Positions 15,861-25,199 of a DNA stretch of 35,424 nucleotides are shown in pieces. Under the pieces are notes generated by a model, which made no database searches, was not told the origin of the DNA, and was given only the letters and a program-made list of their open reading frames with translations. This DNA comes from Candidatus Altarchaeota archaeon (GTDB lineage: Archaea > Altiarchaeota > Altiarchaeia > IMC4 > QMZM01): positions 1-35,424 of the forward strand of contig JAFGDV010000041.1 of assembly GCA_016931955.1 (NCBI GenBank), written 5' to 3'. The translations under genes were made by a program, and so were the position numbers. Each line of letters starts with the position of its first letter. Within the stretch, counting starts at the first letter, position 1.

Positions 15861-18769
15861 GTTCCAATAAGCCTGACTTGAAGTCTGTCGCGGATTGTGT
15901 CTCGTTGTTGATGGTGTTCGCATTTCTCTTGTTGTTTTTCACGCCCGAACTGATGCTGTCATCTACAACAACCACTGGCGGAGACATGGGCTCCCACTTC
16001 GCTCCAGCCCATTACTTGAAGAACTACCTGCTTCCTCATGGGAAACTTATTGGATGGTATCCTCACTGGATGGCTGGCACGCCCATGTTCCAGTTCTATT
16101 TCGTCCCACCCTATCTTCTAATGTCTGTTCTCTCTTCCATTATGTCTCTTGAGGTCGCCTTCAAGCTAGTCACAGTTCTAGGAATATTTTTGCTGCCCTT
16201 TGCTTCGTATTTCTGCATGCGGGCCATGGGGTTCAGGTTCCCCGCGCCGGCGATAGCAGCAGGCTTCGCAACCCTCCTACTATTCAACGAGACCTATTCG
16301 CAGTGGGGTGGCAACATACCAAGTACTTTGGCAGGCGAATTCTCTTACATATTGAGTTTTTCTCTGACTATTCTTCTTATAGGCACCTTGTATATGGGGA
16401 TCGAGAGGAACAGGTATGTTGTCCCAAATGCTGTCTTATTAGCCTTAGTTGTCCTCACCCACATCTATACTGGCATCTTTATCACTGCCGCAGCGTTATT
16501 CTTTCTTCTCGTGGGCGGGAGATCGAGGAACCTTGCCTACCTATTTAAGGTCTTCTTCTTGGCTGGATTGATCTCAGGCTTCTGGACTATTCCTCTCTTA
16601 GCTAAGATAGGTTTCTCCGCCGCACCTAAGGACGTGTTCTACGGCTTCCCCAGCCTCGACAGGTTCATTAACCCGAAGTTCACGCTCTTCTATTTCTTGG
16701 CTGCGGCGAGCGTAGGTGTTGGCATAAAGAACAAAGACAGACGGATAATGTACCTCCTATGGGCTATTTTCTCTCTGACAGTCCTCATACTCTTCATAAA
16801 ATACGTCAACCTTCTTTACATACGTTTCACGCCGCTGATCTACTTCATCCCGCTCCTGATGGCCGCCGAAACCCTTGGACAGGTTTCAAGGAACCTTAAG
16901 GCTCGGTGGTTGCTTCCATTAATTGTTGTCTTGTTCACGTTGATATGGGTTAACTATGGTGTTTCCGGTGTTATCTCCGAAGTCGGCACCTCTATGGGGT
17001 TCAAGGATGCCGGCTTGTGGTTCACGAAAGCGGATTCGCGCGTCACAGAATTGACTGGTGTTGGTTTCAGCAACTTTGTGAGCACTGGGGTGACCTACAT
17101 CCCCAGCTGGATCAAGTGGAACTATGAAGGCCTTGAGGCGAAGGAAGGCTATGAGACATTCATGGAATTGAACGACTATCTTAGACAGGGCAATCTCTCT
17201 GGTAGGGTTGATTTCGAGTACTCTGACACCTATAATAGATTTGGCACTCCAAGGCTTTTCGAGGTCTCACCTGTTTTCTCTGATAGGAGCGTTATGGAGT
17301 CTCTTCTCTTGGAGTCCTCTCTGACTTTTCCGTTCTTCTACTACATGCAGAGGGAGATGTCTCAGACTGCGTGGTGGCCTGGCTTCCCAATAGAGATGCC
17401 CTCCTTTGATCCGGATTCTGGATTGGAGAGTTTACGGATCTATAATGTGCAGTATTTCGTCGCGGTCTCCGAGAAGACCAAGGAGGTCCTCGACGAGAAA
17501 GAAGGGTTCCGTCTACTCAAGGAGATGGGGGAATTCAGGATCTATGCAGTAAACGAGGACTCACAGTATGTGGAAGTGCCTGAAAGAGAGCCTGTTCTAG
17601 TTGTCACCGATGACTGGAAGACCTTCTGCTATGACTGGTTCTCTTCAGGGCATAGGGATGTCCCGCTCGTGTTCACCCCCTATCCCTCAGAATACGACCT
17701 CAGTAATTTCAGGATCATAGTCTTGGATAAGCCCGTGATCTTGGAGGATGGTGGAAGGCAGATTTTCTATCCTGAGGAGATGGAAGCTGCATTGAATTCT
17801 TCTCCCAGCATTGAAGTCGGCTGCTCTGTGGAGGAGAAACTGACTGAGGAGGAAATTAGGATTAAGACGGACTGCATCGGCAGGCCTTTGTTGGTCAAGG
17901 TCTCGTATTTCCCGAACTGGAGGGTTGAGGGAGCCGAGAAGGTATACATGGCGTCTCCCTCAATTATGCTGATCATTCCGGAAAGAGAGGAGGTGAGGCT
18001 CTACTACGGCGAGACATTGGCAGATCAAGTAGGCAACATATCCTCCATCCTCGGAATCGTTATAGTTTTCTACTGGCTTCTTACAAGAAACAGGCGTTTC
18101 AGAGAAGGCATCCATTTGAGGCTTCTGGGGTTTATGGGCTATGAGCGAGTGAATGGATTCATAGAGGAATCGAAATCGAGGTTCAGGGACTGGATTGAAG
18201 TGGTCATTCTAAGGGCTGAAAAGAACTGGAAGATTCTTCTTCTTGCTGTCGTATTATTGATCATCCTCTCCGGGGCTTTTGTCTACCTCAACGAGAGAAG
18301 AGCCTGTGACGTCTTCTGTAGGTCGAGGGGATTCTCTCATGGAGAGAAGTATCTGAGGAGTGAAGTAATTGACCACTTTGACTTGGGCTTCGCTCACGTA
18401 GGAGACAACAAAAAACATGACCTCATATGCACTGCAGCCTGCGATGAATCAAGGGATGACATGGTCTATGTCTCAGGCGGCTTCGTGGAATTCGACATGT
18501 CCATAGTCCAAGGCGAAGACAATACCCTGATACTTACTATGTGGGATAATGCTAACTGCCGCTCTGGTGACCTATACATAAACGAACGCTTCGCAACAAG
18601 GGTTGTAGGTAATGGTAAATTCAACTGGAAGGACTTTGAGTTCAAGATAGATAAAAAGTATGCGGACTCATCCAAGATAAGGGTGAGGTTGGAGCACGTG
18701 GACAGGGAATGCTATGGCTGGGATGTCTCCGACGCCTACATACGGGTGCCTGACTGCATCTGTTATTAG
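15857..18769 (+). CDS. PTPS-related GT-C-like polytopic membrane protein with extracellular Cys-rich C-terminal domain
   Basis: I start this 970-residue protein at the ATG at 15857, which overlaps the upstream stop as ATGA; an earlier in-frame ATG at 15785 lies inside the upstream gene. Residues 1-410 have about ten membrane helices. GGDMGSHF at 41-48, in the first outer loop, corresponds to the acidic site of GT-C lipid-sugar glycosyltransferases. This region matches what I know as the 6-pyruvoyl-tetrahydropterin synthase-related family, a misnomer for GT-C-like proteins. A large extracellular domain follows (about 410-720). Then come another helix (GNISSILGIVIVFYWLL), a cytoplasmic loop, a last helix (ILLLAVVLLIILSGAFVYL) and a C-terminal beta domain with at least eight cysteines. 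The neighbouring GT2 may supply the lipid-linked donor. Confidence 0.82.
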   Translation: MSSNKPDLKSVADCVSLLMVFAFLLLFFTPELMLSSTTTTGGDMGSHFAPAHYLKNYLLPHGKLIGWYPHWMAGTPMFQFYFVPPYLLMSVLSSIMSLEVAFKLVTVLGIFLLPFASYFCMRAMGFRFPAPAIAAGFATLLLFNETYSQWGGNIPSTLAGEFSYILSFSLTILLIGTLYMGIERNRYVVPNAVLLALVVLTHIYTGIFITAAALFFLLVGGRSRNLAYLFKVFFLAGLISGFWTIPLLAKIGFSAAPKDVFYGFPSLDRFINPKFTLFYFLAAASVGVGIKNKDRRIMYLLWAIFSLTVLILFIKYVNLLYIRFTPLIYFIPLLMAAETLGQVSRNLKARWLLPLIVVLFTLIWVNYGVSGVISEVGTSMGFKDAGLWFTKADSRVTELTGVGFSNFVSTGVTYIPSWIKWNYEGLEAKEGYETFMELNDYLRQGNLSGRVDFEYSDTYNRFGTPRLFEVSPVFSDRSVMESLLLESSLTFPFFYYMQREMSQTAWWPGFPIEMPSFDPDSGLESLRIYNVQYFVAVSEKTKEVLDEKEGFRLLKEMGEFRIYAVNEDSQYVEVPEREPVLVVTDDWKTFCYDWFSSGHRDVPLVFTPYPSEYDLSNFRIIVLDKPVILEDGGRQIFYPEEMEAALNSSPSIEVGCSVEEKLTEEEIRIKTDCIGRPLLVKVSYFPNWRVEGAEKVYMASPSIMLIIPEREEVRLYYGETLADQVGNISSILGIVIVFYWLLTRNRRFREGIHLRLLGFMGYERVNGFIEESKSRFRDWIEVVILRAEKNWKILLLAVVLLIILSGAFVYLNERRACDVFCRSRGFSHGEKYLRSEVIDHFDLGFAHVGDNKKHDLICTAACDESRDDMVYVSGGFVEFDMSIVQGEDNTLILTMWDNANCRSGDLYINERFATRVVGNGKFNWKDFEFKIDKKYADSSKIRVRLEHVDRECYGWDVSDAYIRVPDCICY

Positions 18770-18793
18770 CGTGTTCTACAATATACTACCAAG

Positions 18794-19477
18794 ATGATAT
18801 CCATTGTAATGCCGGTGCACAATGAAGAGAAGATTCTGAGAGAAAACCTTGAAAAGTTGGAGGCTTATCTACAGTCTCTTGGAATGGATTTCGAGATAGT
18901 TCTAGTAGAGAACGGGAGTAAGGATAATACTCTCAAGATCGCAGAAGAGATCTCGCATTCTGATACTAGGGTCAGGGTTCTCTCCATCCCTGAAAAAGAC
19001 CTTGGAAAGGCGTTGAAGAAGGGCATACTTGAGGCCTCCGGCGAATACCTCATATGGTATCCCATCGATCTGTCTGTAGGCTTTGAGTACATAGAAAGAT
19101 CTCTCGAAGAGGTAAAAAAGTACGACATCATCGTGGGCTCGAAGGAGCATCCTGACTCAAAGGTTATGCGTTCATTAACCAGAAGGATTCTGTCCCTCTT
19201 CTATAACTCCCTAGCGAATCTGCTCTTCAATCTTGGGATCTCTGATACGCAGTGTGTGAAGACCTTCAGGGCAGAGAAAACAAAGCCACTTGTAGAGAAG
19301 ACAGAAAGCAGCGGCATCATGTGGGAGGTGGAATTACTCTACCTGGTGAAGAAGTCCGGCCTTAGGATGGAGGAGGTTCCAGTCAGTGTCCGCGACACAA
19401 GGAAGGCATCCAAGATAAAGCCAATGGACATGTTTAAGGCTTTTATGGGATTACTCAGGCTGAGGCTTGGTGTGTAG
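18794..19477 (+). CDS. Family 2 glycosyltransferase, dolichyl-phosphate sugar synthase-like
   Basis: The 227-residue GT-A enzyme begins ISIVMPVHNEEKILRENLEKL and has the nucleotide-binding LVENGSKDNTLKIAEE and the GKALKKGILEASGEYL helix, all typical of dolichyl-phosphate mannose/glucose synthases. At the usual DxD position it reads WYPIDLSVG, so the first Asp is replaced and only one acidic residue remains. The acceptor-side DTQCVKTFRAEK is the usual (D/S)xxxGFK-like segment in altered form. There is no C-terminal membrane domain, so it acts at the membrane surface. It lies 24 nt after the GT-C gene, which fits making a polyprenyl-P-sugar for it. The altered metal site makes activity less certain. 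Confidence 0.85.
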   Translation: MISIVMPVHNEEKILRENLEKLEAYLQSLGMDFEIVLVENGSKDNTLKIAEEISHSDTRVRVLSIPEKDLGKALKKGILEASGEYLIWYPIDLSVGFEYIERSLEEVKKYDIIVGSKEHPDSKVMRSLTRRILSLFYNSLANLLFNLGISDTQCVKTFRAEKTKPLVEKTESSGIMWEVELLYLVKKSGLRMEEVPVSVRDTRKASKIKPMDMFKAFMGLLRLRLGV

Positions 19478-19599
19478 TGATTAATGCTGCAGTAGACATA
19501 TTTCTCTTCTGCGGATGCGGTTGTTGTTTGTCTGATCAGTCCAATGTGCATGTTCTTTATTTTATTCATCTCCTTGTAATAATTATTATTTCCGCCGTA

Positions 19600-19604
19600 G
19601 GTGG
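19600..19604 (+). promoter_or_regulatory. Ribosome-binding site deciding the valS start
   Basis: AGGTGG at 19599-19604 lies directly before the only position where a full-length ValRS could start. GGTG (19600-19603) is 6 nt before ATC at 19610. GGTG precedes aIF5A (8 nt), the first pilin (5), the 15063 gene (5), GAPDH (5), the thioredoxin-fold gene (4) and transketolase (5). The rest of the gap 19478-19598 is AT-rich and shows no gene; AATAATTATTATT near 19579-19591 and TTTATTTTATTC near 19556-19568 are promoter candidates. Confidence 0.65.
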
Positions 19605-19609
19605 TTTAA

Positions 19610-22000
19610 ATCCTTGACAAGAGATATGATTCAGGCAGTGTAGAGGGGAAGTGGCAGCGTGTCTGGGAGGAGAAAAGGCTGTACAGTTTTGACCCTGATT
19701 CCAGTAAACCAGTATACTCACTTGACACTCCGCCGCCGTTCACCTCCGGGACACTGCACATGGGGCACATCTTCAACCACGTATGGATCGATCTCGTTGC
19801 TCGCTACAAGAGGATGAGGGGTTTCTCCGTATACCTACCCCAAGGCTTCGACTGCCATGGGCTGCCCACTGAGCTGAGGGTGGAGAAGGAACTTGGAGTG
19901 AAAAAGGAGAACCGAGAAGAATTCATCCAAAAATGCAGGGACTGGACCTCAGATGCCATAGAGCGCATGCGCGGCCAATTTGACAGAATGGGTTACTCAG
20001 CCGACTGGGATCACACCTACAAGACCATGGATGACAGCTACAAGGCCTTGGTGCAGAAGACACTGCTCACGTTCTATGAAAAAGGCCTGCTCTACAGGGA
20101 GAAGCACCCAATACTGTGGTGCCCGAAGTGCGAGACGGCGCTGGCGAAGGCTGAGATAGGGCACATTGAGCGGGAAGGAAGGCTCTACCACATCGACCTC
20201 GATGTTGGAGGACACCGGCTGACCATTGCCACCACACGCCCGGAGATGATGCCGGCATGCGTTGCAGTCTTCGTCCACCCTGGCGATGACAGATACGAGA
20301 AATTCATAGGCAAGAAAGCCAGGCTGCCGATCTACAACAGGGAGGTTCCTATACTAGCTGATGAAGCCGTGGACCCTGAATTCGGTACCGGGGTAGTGTA
20401 TCTCTGCACCTTCGGCGATGACCAGGACATTGCGTGGCAGAAGAAATACAGGCTTCCGGTTATAGAGGCAGTGGACAAGAAGGGCAGGATGACCTCCGTT
20501 GCAGGAAAATACCAGGGTCTTGGCGTTGAAGAAGCCCGGAAGAAGATCTCTGAGGACCTTGTGGAGTCCGGTCACATAAGGAAGATAGATGAGATAAGGC
20601 ATCAGGTCGTCTCGCATACGGAGAGGGGTTCCTGTAAGGCTCCAATCGAATTGATCCCCTTAGAGCAGTGGTTCATCAACGTCAAAGACTTCATCCAGGA
20701 TATAATAGAGACCTCAGAGAAGATGGGTTGGTATCCGGAGTACATGCTTCAGAGGATGGTTGACTGGTGTGAGGCCATGGACTGGGACTGGATCATCTCC
20801 CGTCAGAGGGTGTTCGGCACCCCGATCCCATTCTGGGTATGTTCCTGTGGAGGGATCATTCCCGCGAAGGAGGGGGAATTGCCCATAGATCCCAGAGGAA
20901 AAACGAGGAAATGCCCTAAGTGTGGGAATAAGGCTGTAGGGGAACGGGATGTATGTGACTGCTGGGTTGATTCCTCCATAACCCCCTTGGTGATATCCAA
21001 GTGGGGCGTGGATGAGAAATTCTTCAGCCTAACCTATCCCTCTTCGCTGAGGCCTCAAGGATATGAGATCATTAGGACCTGGGCCTTCTACACCATCTAC
21101 AGGTGCCTGATCTTGACTGAAAAGGGATGCTTTCACGATCTTTTAATCAATGGGATGGTCGCCGGACCAGACGGCAGGAAGATGTCCAAGTCTCTGGGAA
21201 ACGTGATCGAGCCGGATGAGCCTCTTGAGAAGTACTCCGCCGACACCATACGCCAGTGGGCGTCCCTCGGCGCCTTGGGGGCGGATTACCCCTTCAGCTG
21301 GGAGGAGTGCGAGCACTCCCAGAAATTCCTCACAAAGCTGTGGAATATCTCAAGGTTTATTGAATCACACCTCAAGGATTTTAGGGTAGAAAAGCCCGGG
21401 AAACTGGATGAACCTGATAGGTGGATTCTTTCTAGATTGCAGCGGTTGGTTGAGGATTCGACGAAGGATTTCGATCGCTATGTATTCAACATCCCCTTGG
21501 ACCAGATCAGGGGCTTTGTATGGCATGATCTCGCCGACAACTACCTTGAGATGGTGAAGCACCGCCTCTATAAGCCCGAGATCTATGGCGCAGAGTCCAG
21601 GAAAGCAGCACAGTACACCCTGCATCAGACATTGAAGACCGTTTTATCCCTACTAGCCCCTTTCACGCCCCACATATGCGACGAAATATGGTCTCACCTG
21701 ATTGGGGAGGGGTATGCTTCAACCTCAGAGTGGCCTAAGGCGGAGAAGTCCTTGGTCGACGAAGAAGCCGAAAATACTGGTTCACTCCTCGTTGAAGTCG
21801 TGGGCTGGATCAGAAAGTATAAATCGGATATGGGGTTGCCTCTCGGGGCAGAGCTGGAGCGTGTGGAGCTTTCAGTGTCTCCGGAGCTAAGGGATAGGAT
21901 GGAGAAATTGCGCGTGGACATTATGGGTACTGGCAAGATCAAGAGCCTTGATGTCTCTGTTTCTGAAGTGGACTGGATCAGGGTAGTAGTTCACGAATAA
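19610..22000 (+). CDS. valS: Valyl-tRNA synthetase, apparently starting at ATC
   Basis: The 796-residue class I enzyme charges tRNA-Val and edits mischarged threonine. The frame is open from 19610, after an in-frame TAA at 19607, and reads I/M-LDKRYDSGSVEGKWQRVWEEK, the normal ValRS N-terminus. No ATG, GTG or TTG occurs in frame before the ATG at 19760, and starting there would cut off the conserved PPPFTSGTLH and the first His of the HMGH (HIGH) signature at residues 50-53. The KMSKS signature is exact (524-528). The editing domain (TIATTRPEMMPACVAVFVHP) and a zinc ribbon (CSCGG, CPKCG, CDCW) are intact. The C-terminus is shorter than in many ValRS. A base error at the start codon is the simplest alternative. 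Confidence 0.9.
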   Translation: MLDKRYDSGSVEGKWQRVWEEKRLYSFDPDSSKPVYSLDTPPPFTSGTLHMGHIFNHVWIDLVARYKRMRGFSVYLPQGFDCHGLPTELRVEKELGVKKENREEFIQKCRDWTSDAIERMRGQFDRMGYSADWDHTYKTMDDSYKALVQKTLLTFYEKGLLYREKHPILWCPKCETALAKAEIGHIEREGRLYHIDLDVGGHRLTIATTRPEMMPACVAVFVHPGDDRYEKFIGKKARLPIYNREVPILADEAVDPEFGTGVVYLCTFGDDQDIAWQKKYRLPVIEAVDKKGRMTSVAGKYQGLGVEEARKKISEDLVESGHIRKIDEIRHQVVSHTERGSCKAPIELIPLEQWFINVKDFIQDIIETSEKMGWYPEYMLQRMVDWCEAMDWDWIISRQRVFGTPIPFWVCSCGGIIPAKEGELPIDPRGKTRKCPKCGNKAVGERDVCDCWVDSSITPLVISKWGVDEKFFSLTYPSSLRPQGYEIIRTWAFYTIYRCLILTEKGCFHDLLINGMVAGPDGRKMSKSLGNVIEPDEPLEKYSADTIRQWASLGALGADYPFSWEECEHSQKFLTKLWNISRFIESHLKDFRVEKPGKLDEPDRWILSRLQRLVEDSTKDFDRYVFNIPLDQIRGFVWHDLADNYLEMVKHRLYKPEIYGAESRKAAQYTLHQTLKTVLSLLAPFTPHICDEIWSHLIGEGYASTSEWPKAEKSLVDEEAENTGSLLVEVVGWIRKYKSDMGLPLGAELERVELSVSPELRDRMEKLRVDIMGTGKIKSLDVSVSEVDWIRVVVHE

Positions 22001-22001
22001 A

Positions 22002-22301
22002 ATGGCTGCTAAGAGGTTCAGCAACCAGAGCGGTGAACAGATAATAAAGCACATCAGCAACTTTCTTCAAGAGGACTGCTCCTATGACCTCTTCATCGAT
22101 CCACTAGGAATACGTTTTCTCATAACCGAGTCCACGAGGAAGAGAAAGAAGCCTTCTGTGAAGAGAATGCTGTTGAGGAAGGAGCATCAGAACATGAGTA
22201 AGGGGCTGAGAAAGCTCTCCGGCACAAGGAAGAGAACCAAGCCGAAGATTCGCTCAATCAAGAAGGGGAGGACCGTTTCCCTTAAGGGTAGAACCTACTG
22301 A
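22002..22301 (+). CDS. Small basic protein of unknown function
   Basis: This 99-residue frame starts 1 nt after valS and so is very probably its operon partner. I do not recognise a family. The first half (about 1-45) could be a small alpha/beta domain: FSNQSGEQIIKHISNFLQED, then YDLFIDPLGIRFLITES. The second half is strongly basic, with KRKKPSVKRMLLRKEH, GTRKRTKPKIRSIKKGR and a total of about 30 Lys/Arg. That suggests binding to RNA, DNA or the ribosome. It ends 3 nt from the convergent hisG stop. No signal peptide or membrane segment is visible. The frame fills the gap exactly, which supports it being a real gene. Confidence 0.68.
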   Translation: MAAKRFSNQSGEQIIKHISNFLQEDCSYDLFIDPLGIRFLITESTRKRKKPSVKRMLLRKEHQNMSKGLRKLSGTRKRTKPKIRSIKKGRTVSLKGRTY

Positions 22302-22304
22302 AGG

Positions 22305-23228
22305 CTATTCGATGATCATTCTAGTATCCGCTATTGCTATCGAACCAGCCCCCTCCCTCCTGAGTTCGGGCAGCATGTACTTCAGGTTTTTTTCGTCTAT
22401 GACTATGAAGATGTCGTGTCCTCCATCCCGTAATTCGCTTATCGTCGGGTTCTTAACGTACTTACTGATAACGTCGAGGACTCCCTCAAGGTCCCCATCT
22501 TCGAGGACGTTCATGTAGACGTTGACCTTGCCTTCGCCCTTGAGCGCGCCCTCGAATAACTGCACTATCTCCTCGATCTTCTTTTTCTTTCCCTTGTCTT
22601 TCAGGCTTGCTGTGTTTGCGATAAGCCTTGAAGTGGACTCCATTATTGTGTCAATGATCCTGCACCGGTTTTCTCTCAGCGTCCTCCCAGTCTCCGTTGT
22701 GTCAATGATAAGGTCAGCCTCCGGCGTGGGTGGGATGATCCAAGCCTCAGTCTTCCCTGCGGGCTTCCTGACTATTGCATCCACTCCATGCTTCTTCAAG
22801 TAGTCTGCTGCCATGTAGGGATACTCTGTTGCAACAACAACCTTCCCACCTTCTTTTTTCACCTTATCGGCGTATTCCTTGAAGTCTTCTATGCTCTTAA
22901 CATCTGGCAGGATCTCTTCCGAGATCGCAACGCAGAGACTGGTCTTCCCGAATCTCAGATCCATGAGCTCCGTGACCTTGTCCGCGTTCTCCGAGTATGC
23001 GAGCTGGAATTCCATGATTATGTCTGCTCCAGTGATCGCCATATCTCCTTTACCGAGAGAGAGCGCGAAGGGGAAATCCTGCGGCCTGATCCTCTTCAAG
23101 ACTATGTCGGAGTCGTCTATCTCTGGACTATAGCCCCTCTCCTTCAGGGTTACCTTGAATCCAGCCCTTTCGAAGATTCCAAGAGCCTTATCCTCCAAGT
23201 GCCCGTCTGGGATGTAAAACTTTATCAT
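22305..23228 (-). CDS. hisG: ATP phosphoribosyltransferase, long form
   Basis: The enzyme catalyses the first step of histidine synthesis, joining ATP and PRPP. I chose the ATG at 23228 (307 residues, starting MIKFYIPDGHLEDKAL) over an in-frame GTG at 23252 because the family begins at this strand. Residues 1-215 are the two-lobed catalytic part, with GDMAITGADIIMEF and the PRPP-binding ADLIIDTTETGRTLRENRCR. Residues about 230-307 are the ACT-like regulatory domain of the long form (VNVYMNVLEDGDLEGVLDVI; HDIFIVIDEKNLKYMLPEL), so histidine feedback without HisZ is expected. No other his genes are nearby. It diverges from GAPDH across an AT-rich gap. Confidence 0.93.
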   Translation of the reverse strand: MIKFYIPDGHLEDKALGIFERAGFKVTLKERGYSPEIDDSDIVLKRIRPQDFPFALSLGKGDMAITGADIIMEFQLAYSENADKVTELMDLRFGKTSLCVAISEEILPDVKSIEDFKEYADKVKKEGGKVVVATEYPYMAADYLKKHGVDAIVRKPAGKTEAWIIPPTPEADLIIDTTETGRTLRENRCRIIDTIMESTSRLIANTASLKDKGKKKKIEEIVQLFEGALKGEGKVNVYMNVLEDGDLEGVLDVISKYVKNPTISELRDGGHDIFIVIDEKNLKYMLPELRREGAGSIAIADTRMIIE

Positions 23229-23246
23229 CTCAATACCCCTTTTTAA

Positions 23247-24668
<1,422 letters not shown>

Positions 24669-24709
24669 TTTATAAACTTATAATTTCAAAGTCTAAATAA
24701 CGCTCCCAT

Positions 24710-24783
24710 GGGCCCATAGTCTAGTTGGTTATGACGTCGCCTTTACGAGGCGAAGATTGCCGGTTCGAATCCGGCTGGGCCCA
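24710..24783 (+). tRNA. tRNA-Val(TAC)
   Basis: A 74-nt cloverleaf: acceptor GGGCCCA/TGGGCCC with discriminator A, D stem GTC/GAC, anticodon stem TCGCC/GGCGA with loop TTTACGA (anticodon TAC), and T arm GCCGG-TTCGAAT-CCGGC. The 3' CCA is not encoded. TTTATAAACTTATAA at about 24669-24683 is a good TATA candidate 25-40 nt upstream. The last 14 nt are repeated downstream at 24905-24918, and a 9-bp hairpin begins 12 nt after the gene. Confidence 0.97.
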
Positions 24784-24795
24784 TAGCCTTCAGCC

Positions 24796-25138
24796 TTTCT
24801 TTTCAGGGAAAAGAAACGCTGGCGAAAGAAAAAGGAATTTGCCTGCGGCAAATTCGCCGATTCTTTTGGTGCAGCTTTTCTTCTTAAGAAAAGGTGCTTC
24901 GCAGTCCGGCTGGGCCCAAACCTATACTGTAGGTTTACGCCAGGGATCTATCTTCGCTCACGCTCGATAGGTCTGACGACTTTCTTTTTCGTGCACGTTT
25001 TTCTTCACGGCTAAAAGCCGTTAAATAATCTCATCAGGCCTAAACTCCTCTTTTAGTAAAATTGACTAAAATAAAAGGGATCTGCCGAAGGCGGATTCAA
25101 AGGAGGGTTGGGTTGATAAGGGAGGGAACGTAGTTCCC
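24796..25138. repeat. Second tract of triloop hairpins, after tRNA-Val
   Basis: This stretch has no credible gene. It holds stems with 3-nt loops at 24796-24816 (TTTCTTTTC, loop AGG), 24835-24855 (GAATTTGCC, TGC), 24875-24893 (CTTTTCTT, CTT), 25007-25021 (ACGGCT, AAA), 25079-25097 (GATCTGCC, GAA, two G-T pairs) and 25124-25138 (GGGAAC, GTA). Longer-loop hairpins lie at 24918-24936 and 24944-24972. It shares sequence with the tract at 110-335: GGATCTGC with a GAA loop, TTCTTTTGG, and a 13-nt match GGGTTGATAAGGG (25110-25122) that is inverted at 265-277. The first hairpin may also terminate the tRNA transcript. TTTTAGT/ACTAAAA near 25052-25072 is another inverted repeat. AT-rich sequence at 25150-25175 is a promoter candidate for the next gene. 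Confidence 0.78.
24905..24918 (+). repeat. 14-nt copy of the tRNA-Val 3' end (possible attachment-site remnant)
   Basis: TCCGGCTGGGCCCA here is identical to the last 14 nt of tRNA-Val (24770-24783). Tyrosine integrases commonly insert elements at tRNA 3' ends and leave such direct repeats as attL/attR. The 121 nt between the copies are hairpin-rich and contain no integrase, so only a remnant or a small non-autonomous insertion would fit. Confidence 0.6.
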
Positions 25139-25199
25139 ACACTTATTGGGTGATTTATTTTTATTTAATCCATTATTTTATCCTAATTTGTGGTGTAAA

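Noticed and set aside
19760-22000. valS starting at the ATG at 19760
   Set aside because: It would delete about 50 conserved residues and the first His of the HIGH signature, and no ribosome site precedes it.
24725-24970. 81-residue open frame through tRNA-Val and the downstream repeats
   Set aside because: It reads through a tRNA and palindromes, so a coding role is unlikely.
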